Assembly (NCBI GenBank): GCA_018399015.1
Contig: CP073761.1
Coordinates: forward strand, 1,798,001-1,862,000
From: Cyanobium sp. M30B3
GTDB lineage: Bacteria; Cyanobacteriota; Cyanobacteriia; PCC-6307; Cyanobiaceae
Direction: 5' to 3'
DNA length: 64,000 nt
The notes under the pieces are model-generated. The model was not told where the DNA came from. It worked only from the letters and a program-made list of their open reading frames with translations, and searched no databases. Positions 57,397-64,000 of this stretch are shown here, piece after piece; positions within the stretch are counted from its first letter, which is position 1, and every line of letters begins with the position of its first letter. Made by a program: the position numbers and the translations under genes.

Positions 57397-58057
57397 AGAG
57401 CAACGGGGCGAGGGGGTGTTTGCCCACCGCAGCCGCCACCGCACCCCGATCAGCGGCTCGATCAAATACCGGGTGCTCACCCGCGCCCGAGGCCGCTGCG
57501 AGTGCTGCGGCGCCCATGAGCACCAGAGGGCCCTGGAGGTGGACCACATCGTGCCGAAGAACCACGGCGGCTCCGACGACCTCAGCAACCTGCAGGCCCT
57601 CTGCTTCCGCTGCAACGCCGGCAAGCGCGACACCGACTCCACCGACTTCCGCGGCCTGCAGGCCAGCTACGCCAGGCGCGAGGCAGGCTGTGTGTTCTGC
57701 GCTCTGGAGGGCAGCGGCCGGGTGCTGCTGGAGAACGAACTGGCGCTCTGCATCGCCGATGCCTACCCGGTGACGCCGGGCCACAGCCTGGTGATCCCCC
57801 GACGCCATGTGGCCGACGGGCTTGCGCTGCACCAGCCGGAGTGGAACGCGGTGGTGGAGCTGCTGAAGCAGCGGCGGGAGCAGCTCAGCGCTGCGGACAC
57901 CACGATCAGCGGCTGGAATGTGGGGTTGAACTCAGGCGAGGCGGCGGGGCAGACGGTGTTTCATGCGCACTGGCATCTGATTCCGAGGCGGGAGGGGGAT
58001 TGCGAGGAGCCTCGGGGTGGGGTGCGGGGGGTGATTGGTGAGAAGCAGGGATATTGA
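57056..58057 (+). CDS. HNH endonuclease-HIT domain fusion protein
   Basis: 333 residues, intact. Residues 1-120 form an N-terminal helical domain of winged-helix type (YIAERMRMSHIYQPLMLMELLGRR). Residues 140-200 are an HNH nuclease: RARGRCECCGA, EVDHIVPKNHGGSDDLSNLQALCFRCN, with two CxxC zinc pairs and the DH catalytic pair. Residues 210-320 are a HIT domain: GCVFCALEGSGRVLLENELA, YPVTPGHSLVIPRRH, FHAHWHLIPRRE with the His triad. The fusion recurs in bacteria and probably acts on nucleic acid or nucleotide ends; function unproven. The stop is five bases before the attC-like site. Four broken relatives lie upstream. Confidence 0.9.
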   Translation: MPPPPSATYQRLRLYIAERMRMSHIYQPLMLMELLGRRSPAPAQDVARRILGEDVTQIDYYTERVKRMVGKVLTGNGITRCEQGTYALVGGDELSDAERDQLLQLCRQRLDAFREQRGEGVFAHRSRHRTPISGSIKYRVLTRARGRCECCGAHEHQRALEVDHIVPKNHGGSDDLSNLQALCFRCNAGKRDTDSTDFRGLQASYARREAGCVFCALEGSGRVLLENELALCIADAYPVTPGHSLVIPRRHVADGLALHQPEWNAVVELLKQRREQLSAADTTISGWNVGLNSGEAAGQTVFHAHWHLIPRREGDCEEPRGGVRGVIGEKQGY

Positions 58058-58061
58058 TTGC

Positions 58062-58156
58062 GCTCTAACGCTCAAGATCAGCGGCGGGCCAGAATGGCAA
58101 GCTTGATACCAGATCCTGATATCCCGACCGCTGCATTCTGATGTTCGGCGGGTGTC
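58062..58156 (+). other. attC-like recombination site 1
   Basis: Imperfect palindrome just after the HNH-HIT stop. CTCTAACGCTCAAGATCAG at the left pairs partly with CTGATGTTCGGCG at the right, giving the R-L-L-R layout of integron attC. The left arm shares AACGCTCAAGATCAG with site 2 (60256). The right core GTTCGGC departs from the GTTRRRY consensus at one base, so the site may be degenerate. Placement right after a gene stop is typical of a cassette. Confidence 0.55.
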
Positions 58157-58202
58157 CGAGATAAGATCTTAAGTTGCCGTGGCAGGAAGCCAGGGTAGAG
58201 GC

Positions 58203-58946
58203 CTACACACACCGCAGTACGAGCCGGGCTGAGGCAGAGTGGAGTTCTTCAAGTTGCTCATTCCACAATTCTAATCTGATCAGTTCGGAACGCATATCGG
58301 GATAGCGCTGGTCGCTGTGTAATACTGTTGCACTGGTTGCAGAGTAATCAGAGCTGGGCTGACACTCATGTAGCAGACCACGAAGATGCGACAGGAGTAC
58401 GTTCCGCCGGCGCGTGGTCTGCTGCTCGGTGTAGCGCTCAAGCTTCTCCACCGCTTGAGAAAGCGATGATTGGATCGCCTCGCCTATTTCAAAGCGTACC
58501 TTGACCACACGTTCTGAGTCATTTAGATCAAGGACCTCTAAGGTTGCTCTACCCTTTCCTGAAGCCGGACGCAGTTGGTAAAGGCGGAACGTCAGATGAT
58601 CCGCTGGGTCGTCGATGTACGGATTGACGATCGGCTCAACCCCGACGTCATGGCCGCTCTTGGCACCATTGCAGCGCTTGCATGAGGGAAGAAGGTTTTC
58701 CCATTCAACGACTTGCTGAGCGTACAAACTTTTGCAGAAAAAGTGCTCAACTTCAACGTATTTACTCTCCTCTGATAAACGACATTCACAGTAGGCGCAC
58801 TTGCCATAACTAGTCCGAAGAAGAGCCCCTTTCAAGTCATCAAAGTTCCAGACCGAGGTGCCATTGGCAATATACTGTGCGGTTAAGTCTGTGACTCGGC
58901 TCGGTGCAAGACAGAGGGGAGTAAAAATTCGTTCAAGCCTAATCAT
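58203..58946 (-). CDS. HNH nuclease, Septu PtuB-like
   Basis: 247 residues. HNH motif: CAYCECRLSEESKYVEVEHFFCK, NLLPSCKRCNGAKSGHDV, with two CxxC zinc pairs and the EH catalytic element. The C-terminus is helical (EKLERYTEQQTTRRRNVLLSHLRGLL). It directly follows an ABC-type ATPase gene with an 8-base overlap. ATPase plus HNH is the PtuA/PtuB layout of the Septu antiphage system. Start at 58946 (MIRLERIFTPLCLAPSRV) was chosen. More AT-rich than the core genome, so probably acquired. Named by layout, not by full-length comparison. Confidence 0.8.
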   Translation of the reverse strand: MIRLERIFTPLCLAPSRVTDLTAQYIANGTSVWNFDDLKGALLRTSYGKCAYCECRLSEESKYVEVEHFFCKSLYAQQVVEWENLLPSCKRCNGAKSGHDVGVEPIVNPYIDDPADHLTFRLYQLRPASGKGRATLEVLDLNDSERVVKVRFEIGEAIQSSLSQAVEKLERYTEQQTTRRRNVLLSHLRGLLHECQPSSDYSATSATVLHSDQRYPDMRSELIRLELWNEQLEELHSASARLVLRCV

Positions 58947-60126
58947 ATTCGACCGGCGTGATGGAGTTAAGCTGTAGGCGAAGCAACTTGCGGATGTGAT
59001 TCTCCGGATGTAATGAACGATCAAGTTCACCGAAGACTTCCTCCGCCTTTGTGTAGTTGTCCTCAGCTACTGCTTGAGAAAAAGCATCCAGAAGATCACG
59101 TAGCACCTCCGTCCGTGTGTCGTGCATACCCATCACGTCTGTAAGTACCTCATCAAGAGTCCAGCCCTTGAATCCAAGTGGAGTTTTAGGAAGCGGACGC
59201 AAAGCTACCGTCCGATCGCGAAACTCCAGTGCGATGATTTGATTCGGCTCCGCCGCTTGGATGATGTGAGGACTGTGTGTGGTTACTATGAATTGGATCA
59301 TAGGAAAGATTCTTGTAAGCACTCCTGCGATACGAGCTTGCCATTCCGGATGCAGATGCAATTCCAATTCGTCAATCAAGACAACACCTGCAAAATCCTC
59401 GACCCGGCTAGGAACTCCTGTAAATCGGAACTCCACTTCCTTGATGATTCCGAACAGTATGGACAAACACGACTTGAAGCCAGAAGAGAGATATTCGTAG
59501 TAGATATTTCCTGCAGGAGTAGATACAAGAATTTCATTTGTTGTCGCATCTACATGCGAAAAAGTGTAATCCGGATTCAACTCGGCAAAGCAGCGCTTCG
59601 CAAGTGCGAAGTTGGCAAGCTTCTCAGGCGTTAACGCTCGTTCGTGCGCTGAGTATAAATATCGGTTTACGAACCAATTCTTTACGTCATCAAGGATGAC
59701 CCCCGTCTTTGCCTCCTGATAGAGGTTCCTTTGATTCTTTTCGGTATCGCGACTGACCGAATTAAGCGGTGTGTAAACAAACGTACGAGTCGTCTTCAGC
59801 GACAGTAGGAAAGGTGACCAGTCGTGCTTTCCAGATATTTGTGCGCGCTGTGAGGGCTCGAACTCTGCGAAGCCGTAAGCAACCTCGGTGCACAGGTCCT
59901 CATGTTCCACAGTAGCCGTGACTGTGCTGCGTTCGTGTCCAACATGGCGCTTCAAGATCGATGTTTCTCCAGCAGCAAAACAGTGCGCCACAGATTCCAA
60001 TACCGTGGTTTTGCCAATACCATTTGGCCCACACAGGATGTTCATGCTGGGGTCGAAGAGTATTCGGAGGTACTCAATGCCGCCGACTGCTGTGATCTCG
60101 ATTGTCTCTATTTTCACGGGATACAC
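58939..60126 (-). CDS. AAA/ABC-type ATPase, Septu PtuA-like
   Basis: 395 residues. Walker A CGPNGIGKTTVLES at residues 33-41; an ABC signature-like LSSGFKSCLSILFGI; Walker B VVLIDELELHLHPEWQ; the D-loop/H region TTHSPHIIQAAEPNQII. The RecF/SMC-like AAA_21 or OLD-type head, without a Toprim domain. Upstream of PtuB and in the same operon. In Septu the ATPase senses phage and triggers the HNH nuclease; the specific target here is unknown. No reverse transcriptase is nearby, so not a retron. Confidence 0.85.
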   Translation of the reverse strand: MYPVKIETIEITAVGGIEYLRILFDPSMNILCGPNGIGKTTVLESVAHCFAAGETSILKRHVGHERSTVTATVEHEDLCTEVAYGFAEFEPSQRAQISGKHDWSPFLLSLKTTRTFVYTPLNSVSRDTEKNQRNLYQEAKTGVILDDVKNWFVNRYLYSAHERALTPEKLANFALAKRCFAELNPDYTFSHVDATTNEILVSTPAGNIYYEYLSSGFKSCLSILFGIIKEVEFRFTGVPSRVEDFAGVVLIDELELHLHPEWQARIAGVLTRIFPMIQFIVTTHSPHIIQAAEPNQIIALEFRDRTVALRPLPKTPLGFKGWTLDEVLTDVMGMHDTRTEVLRDLLDAFSQAVAEDNYTKAEEVFGELDRSLHPENHIRKLLRLQLNSITPVEYD

Positions 60127-60251
60127 CTCACAGCTTGTGGCAATGCCATAGCGAGAATTGGGAAGGCTGCTGTCGGCAACAGTAGGATAAGTACGCGCAA
60201 GAGTTCAGAATAACCGCAGAGCAGCTTGACTCGGCGACATGGGGGGACTCC

Positions 60252-60343
60252 ACCGAACGCTCAAGATCAGAAGCGGGCGGCAAGCTCGGCAAAGCCAGAT
60301 ACTTATGCTCCCGTCTTCTGAATCTTGATGTTATGCGGTGTCT
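60252..60343 (+). other. attC-like recombination site 2
   Basis: Left arm ACCGAACGCTCAAGATCAGAAGCGGG pairs with right arm CCCGTCTTCTGAATCTTGATGTTATGC, giving a stem of about 17 pairs with two extrahelical bases in the right arm, the structural hallmark of attC. The right core GTTATGC is one base from GTTRRRY. Lies downstream of the Septu-like genes. The better of the two sites. Confidence 0.65.
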
Positions 60344-60634
60344 TCTTGAAGCACAGTATGCCATCAAGCCATACCGGTCAGCCGAGGCAACGTACCAGTG
60401 CTTCTCTGGAAGCTAGCTGTAACCTCATCTTGTGGACAGGCTACAACATTACGACGAGTAAAGCACGTTCTCTGCTTTTCTATTAGGATATGAGAGTACT
60501 AACTCGCTTTCGCCCCTCCCCAAGGCCAGTAACAACGGCCACATCTAGACAGGGTAACCCAACTGTCACTCGCACCACTTGACAATTCGCCAAGGCATGC
60601 GAGAAAACTCACTGATCTTTACCAAGAGCTAGCC

Positions 60635-60862
60635 ATGCGTACAACCCAAGCCGAGTTTGAGCGGATCGCTCGTCGTGTGATCTCTTTCATCGAAGATAAG
60701 CATGCGCCTGTGCCTCTAAATGAAATAGAGCAGTTTTTCGCTCATGAGAAACTATCAATCTCAGTGGGCAGAGTTATCTTGCAGTTGCTTGCGGATCGAA
60801 AGCTGTATTTAACCGAAGACAGGAAGGTTATGGTAGCCAGTCAGCAGATGGCATTGGCTTGA
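60635..60862 (+). CDS. Small winged-helix-like protein upstream of the dGTPase
   Basis: 75 residues: MRTTQAEFERIARRVISFIEDKHAPVPLNEIEQFFAHEKLSISVGRVILQLLADRKLYLTEDRKVMVAS. Predicted winged-helix fold (helix, helix, beta-wing LYLTEDRKVMVA). Its stop is nine bases from the GTG of the dGTPase gene, so both form an operon. Could be a regulator or sensor partner of the HD hydrolase. AT-rich compared with the core genome. Family not known to me. Confidence 0.7.
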   Translation: MRTTQAEFERIARRVISFIEDKHAPVPLNEIEQFFAHEKLSISVGRVILQLLADRKLYLTEDRKVMVASQQMALA

Positions 60863-60871
60863 TTTCTCCAA

Positions 60872-62197
60872 GTGACGCCATCACGAGAACAACGGCAGAG
60901 TGAAGAGTCTGTATTCGAAAGAACTCCTTTTGAGGTCGATCGGGATAGAGTACTTTACTCCTATGAATTTAGACGCTTAGCAGGAGTCACGCAAGCCGCA
61001 AACGCTTCTGAAGGGCCAAACTTGCACAATCGTTTGACACATAGCCTTAAGGTTGCCCAGGTTGGACGCAGATTAGCCCAATATCTTAAGTTGCGCTTTC
61101 CTGTCGAGGTTGATCAATGTGGTGGTCTTGATGTTGATGTTGTCGAGTGCGCGTGCTTGGCTCATGACCTAGGCCACCCACCTTTTGGCCACGCAGCCGA
61201 AGATGTATTAAATCGGTGCCTTGAAGCCATTGACCCCGACCTGGGATTTGAGGGAAATGCTCAGTCGTTCAGAGTTGTCATAAATAGGTCCATTAGGCGG
61301 ACAAGCAGTGATGGTCTGAATTTAACTTCTGCTACGCTTAACGCGATTCTCAAGTATCCTTGGGCCCAGGCAGACGAAAAGGGCAAGTTGAAACACAAAT
61401 GGGGATATTATCCAGAAGAGACTGAAGCATTCAAGTTTGCTCGAATGCATGTTCCTGATAGCCGCAAGAATTCTCAGACTCTTGAGGCAGCAGCCATGGA
61501 TTTGGCTGATGACATTGCCTATTCCGTGCATGATGTAGATGACTTCTACCGAACTGGGATGATTCCACTTGATCAACTGATCAGTGGAACTGAAGCCCGA
61601 ATCCACTTTTTGGAATGGGTTTGTTGCCATCCAAAGGCTGATGCGTTGGGCATTTCACGCTTAGATATAAGCACTAAGGGCAATGAATATTTTGAAAGTT
61701 TGAAAGCCGCCGTTTCGCTTAGAGCGCCATTTGCCAATACCCGTGAGCAGCTACAAGATCTCCATACGCTAACTTCCAGCCATATAACACGGTTCCTAGG
61801 CTGCCACAAAGAGCTTCCTGCCATTGAACTTGACCCAGCTGCTGATACCCAGATTGTTCGCCCTCAATGGCTCAGTTTCGAAATTATGATCTTAAAACTG
61901 CTAATGCAGCGATATGTCTATCAGGACAACAGCCTGCTTGCGCAACAACATGGACATAAGCGATTAATCGAAGAAGTCTTTCACACTTTGGTGGAATCAA
62001 TAATGGTCCATGGCAGTGATGGAATGGTGCCAAGAAGATTTGAGCTTGAAGCACAAGAAGCAAAAGGAGAGAAGCTACTCGCTGGTCGACTTGCAGCGGA
62101 TATCGTCTGCTCCATGGACGAGCCGCAGATTCTAATGCTCTATCAGAGACTTTTAGGTATACGGCCCGGAATTCTTGCGGAACGGCTCATCCACTAG
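60872..62197 (+). CDS. dGTPase-like HD-domain triphosphohydrolase
   Basis: 441 residues. The HD metal site reads NRLTHSLKVAQ (His57), CLAHDLGHPPFGHAAED (His98, Asp99) and LADDIAYSVHDVDD (second Asp). This is the dGTP triphosphohydrolase (Dgt) family, which hydrolyses dNTPs to nucleoside and triphosphate; related enzymes defend against phage by emptying the dNTP pool. The start is GTG (MTPSREQRQSEESVF). Strongly AT-rich compared with the core genes and followed by about 300 AT-rich bases. Defence role is inferred from family and context. Confidence 0.85.
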   Translation: MTPSREQRQSEESVFERTPFEVDRDRVLYSYEFRRLAGVTQAANASEGPNLHNRLTHSLKVAQVGRRLAQYLKLRFPVEVDQCGGLDVDVVECACLAHDLGHPPFGHAAEDVLNRCLEAIDPDLGFEGNAQSFRVVINRSIRRTSSDGLNLTSATLNAILKYPWAQADEKGKLKHKWGYYPEETEAFKFARMHVPDSRKNSQTLEAAAMDLADDIAYSVHDVDDFYRTGMIPLDQLISGTEARIHFLEWVCCHPKADALGISRLDISTKGNEYFESLKAAVSLRAPFANTREQLQDLHTLTSSHITRFLGCHKELPAIELDPAADTQIVRPQWLSFEIMILKLLMQRYVYQDNSLLAQQHGHKRLIEEVFHTLVESIMVHGSDGMVPRRFELEAQEAKGEKLLAGRLAADIVCSMDEPQILMLYQRLLGIRPGILAERLIH

Positions 62198-62345
62198 TAT
62201 TGAAATGTGTATTAGTTATTGGCCTTAGTCCTCCTGCTTGCTCAATTAGGATCGGGTTAGGTATATCTAATGCAGGGCCAATATTTTCTTGAGGAGCATA
62301 GGAAGGATAGATGCCTGGATAGCCGCATAACTCTTTATTGGACGG

Positions 62346-62488
62346 TTCCGTGAACCAGGGCTGTTGCCTCTAGGCCTTCCGTGAACCAAGCAGGGGTGCT
62401 ATCCGGTTGGTTTGGAGAATCCAGTGCTGGCATGGCCTCGAGGCTATATGTGCCTACCCATAGCTCTGGTTCACGGGTCTGTGAACCA
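62346..62488. repeat. Short direct and inverted 10-12 bp repeats next to the integrase relic
   Basis: TTCCGTGAACCA at 62346-62357 and again at 62377-62388, its inverse TGGTTCACGG at 62467-62476, and a partial third copy (CTGTGAACCA) at 62479-62488. They lie just past the 3' end of the integrase relic; the rest of 62198-62501 holds no gene. Possible recombination or protein-binding sites. Confidence 0.6.
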
Positions 62489-62501
62489 CCTGTTCAGATT
62501 G

Positions 62502-63105
62502 CTACACAAGGTCTGCAGGGCTGCGCACTCCGAGTGGGCCGCGGTTGAGCACATGGGTATAGATCATGGTGGTGCTCACATCCTTGTGGCCCAGGAGCTC
62601 CTGGATGGTGCGGATGTCCTGTCCCCGTTCCAGTAGGTGTGTTGCAAAGGAGTGGCGGAACGTATGGCAACTGGCGGCCTTGCTCACTCCGGCTTCCATC
62701 ACGGCGTGTTTCACCGCCTTCTGCACCACGCTTGGATCCAGATGATGGCGGCCTTGGGCACCTGATTCCCTGTCGTGCCAGCGATGCTGCTGGGGGAACA
62801 CCCATTGCCAGCCCCATTCCCGGCTGGCGTTTGGGACTTTCCGCGCCAGTGCGTAGGGCATTACCACGCTTCCCCACCCAGCGGCCAGGTCGCCATGGTG
62901 CAGGCTGCGCACCCTCAGCAGGTGCTCCTGCAGAGCCGGCACCAGGCTCTGGGGCAGCAGGGTGAGCCTGGCGCATGCGGTGAAATCGGAGAAAGCGGCG
63001 CAGCCACTGCTCGTAGGTCTTCACCGTGCGGCGGGCGTAATGGCGGGTTTGCAGCAGTTCGCGATAGCGCTGGATCAGACCGGGTGGCTTGCTTTCTACA
63101 GCCAT
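62502..63105 (-). pseudogene. Integron integrase (IntI-like) with internal deletion and frameshift
   Basis: Tyrosine recombinase relic of about 200 residues; IntI is normally about 320. The N-terminal part, [42 protein letters not shown], is the SAM-like domain. It then jumps, with a frame change near 62975, to [26 protein letters not shown] and WQWVFPQQ. The C-terminus is intact: [47 protein letters not shown], with the HxxR, H and Tyr residues. The middle third, including the first catalytic Arg, is missing, so no activity is expected. [10 protein letters not shown] and GVRSP mark integron integrases over phage ones. Confidence 0.8.
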
Positions 63106-63188
63106 GGCATCAAAAGGAGGGGAATGCCCTACAGAGTTGCCCAACGGATTTGCTACGAATGGTGCAGCGTCCTGCCGGTGCCCCAGCC

Positions 63189-64000
63189 ATGCCTCCGCAG
63201 GATCTCTCTCCCGGCCTATACGACCACCCCCTCAGCGCTGCAGTTCATCAGGCCCTGGCTGGCAGCGAGGACTCCCTGCACCAGCTCCAACCCCTCGACC
63301 CCGCCGAAGCCCCACAGCGTCTGGCCCGCTACCTCCAACAACTGAGCGAGACCGCCCTGGCCTCGTTGCCGGAAGCCCAGCGTCAGCAACAGCAGTTGGC
63401 CCTGGTGAACCAGATCGTGGCCCTGCTCCAGCAGCAAGCACCCAACGCCATCAGCTCGGGCGACCAGCTCCACCCCAGCGCGCGGCTTTTGCAGGAGCTG
63501 CGAGCCGCGCCCCTCCTGCCCAATGAGCCACCGCTGGTCCGCCCCCTGATCCCCCTGGCCGACGGCACCCTGCTGATCAATGCCCCCAGTGAGCCCAGCA
63601 TCGGTCTAGCCCTGCAGGCGGAATGCCCGTCAGCCGATCGCATCGACCTCCTCTGCGCTTTCATCAAGTGGAGCGGGCTGCGCCTGCTGCAGGAGTCGCT
63701 GGCGGCGCACCTGGCGGCCGGCCGGCCCTTGCGGGTGCTCACCACCGTGTACATGGGCGCCACCGACCGCAAGGCGCTCGACTGGCTGGTGGAGCGCGGT
63801 GCCCAGCTGCGCGTCAGCACCGACACGCGCCGCACCCGCCTCCATGCCAAGGCCTGGCTGTTCCACCGCGCCAGCGGCACCAGCACGGCCTACATCGGCT
63901 CGTCGAACCTCTCCTCCGCGGCCCTGGTGGACGGGCTGGAGTGGAACGTACGCCTGGCGGCCCTGGAAACGCCGGCGATGCTGGCCAAGTTCCAGTCCAC
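63189..64000 (+). CDS. Phospholipase D-like domain protein, N-terminal part (helicase-associated)
   Basis: The first 270 residues of a protein running off the right edge. Start ATG reads MPPQDLSPGLYDHPLS. After a helical N-terminal region comes a PLD-like nuclease domain: VRPLIPLADGTLLINAPSEPSIG, IDLLCAFIKWSGLRLL, LTTVYMGATDRKALDWL, and the HKD motif RLHAKAWLFHRASG with the usual GSSNLSSAALVDGLEWNVR. This arrangement matches the front of the PLD-DEAD helicase-DUF3427 family; only the first part is seen. It is divergent from the integrase relic, 83 bases apart. Such helicases often accompany HNH-HIT genes, from memory. Confidence 0.75.
   Translation, partial: MPPQDLSPGLYDHPLSAAVHQALAGSEDSLHQLQPLDPAEAPQRLARYLQQLSETALASLPEAQRQQQQLALVNQIVALLQQQAPNAISSGDQLHPSARLLQELRAAPLLPNEPPLVRPLIPLADGTLLINAPSEPSIGLALQAECPSADRIDLLCAFIKWSGLRLLQESLAAHLAAGRPLRVLTTVYMGATDRKALDWLVERGAQLRVSTDTRRTRLHAKAWLFHRASGTSTAYIGSSNLSSAALVDGLEWNVRLAALETPAMLAKFQS

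Noticed and set aside
58203-60126. Retron-type system
   Set aside because: ATPase plus HNH pairs occur in retrons, but no reverse transcriptase or msr/msd-like RNA is seen nearby.

Overview
The window looks like chromosome from a GC-rich picocyanobacterium of the Synechococcus/Cyanobium type. This is inferred from gene content, not from a marker-gene tree: cytochrome c6, a carotene-isomerase-like flavoprotein, a protochlorophyllide-reductase-like enzyme, type II NADH dehydrogenase, three cyanobacterial-type AbrB regulators, an RRM-type RNA-binding protein, DUF4912 and DUF4079 proteins. Scattered GCGATCGC octamers (for example near 12573, 13402, 34178 and 46157), the cyanobacterial HIP1 motif, agree. 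No rRNA, tRNA or CRISPR array was seen.

Positions 1 to about 19,000 are dense housekeeping sequence: the end of glgB, an MscS channel beside a solute-binding lipoprotein, hemE, cytochrome c6, clpB, a COQ4-like protein, a run of small metabolic genes (DUF2721, pterin dehydratase, HIT, YjbQ), a carotenoid-isomerase-like enzyme, a photolyase/cryptochrome and a POR-like reductase.

Positions 19,000-33,250 carry regulators and a secretion locus. Four small double-glycine-leader peptides (20,585-21,752) lie directly upstream of a C39-peptidase ABC exporter and an HlyD-type adaptor, so the block can make, trim and export its own peptides. It is followed by a small heat-shock protein, a sigma-70 factor and two related ribbon-helix-helix proteins. 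Three cyAbrB genes lie within 14.2 kb.

Positions 33,250-52,250 hold transport and metabolism: a ZIP transporter, transglutaminase, cellulose-synthase-like glycosyltransferase, CNNM/CorC protein, Ca/Na antiporter, nitroreductase, the glutathione formaldehyde pathway (frmA plus S-formylglutathione hydrolase), katG, a Na/Pi symporter and a DUF1576 membrane protein.

Positions 52,250-64,000 are an accessory island and the most unusual part. One intact HNH-HIT fusion gene (57,056-58,057) is preceded by at least four broken pieces of the same gene, all on the plus strand. Between the pieces sit minus-strand toxin-antitoxin or nuclease modules: HicB/HicA remnant, Uma2, DUF5615/DUF433, BrnT/BrnA. After the intact gene comes an attC-like imperfect palindrome, a Septu-like ATPase/HNH pair (PtuA/PtuB), a second attC-like palindrome, a small winged-helix-like gene with a dGTPase-like HD hydrolase, a deleted and frameshifted integron integrase, and the start of a phospholipase-D-like protein that runs off the window. 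I read this as a decayed chromosomal integron that has become a defence and toxin-antitoxin island. The parts are visible in the sequence; the history is inference.
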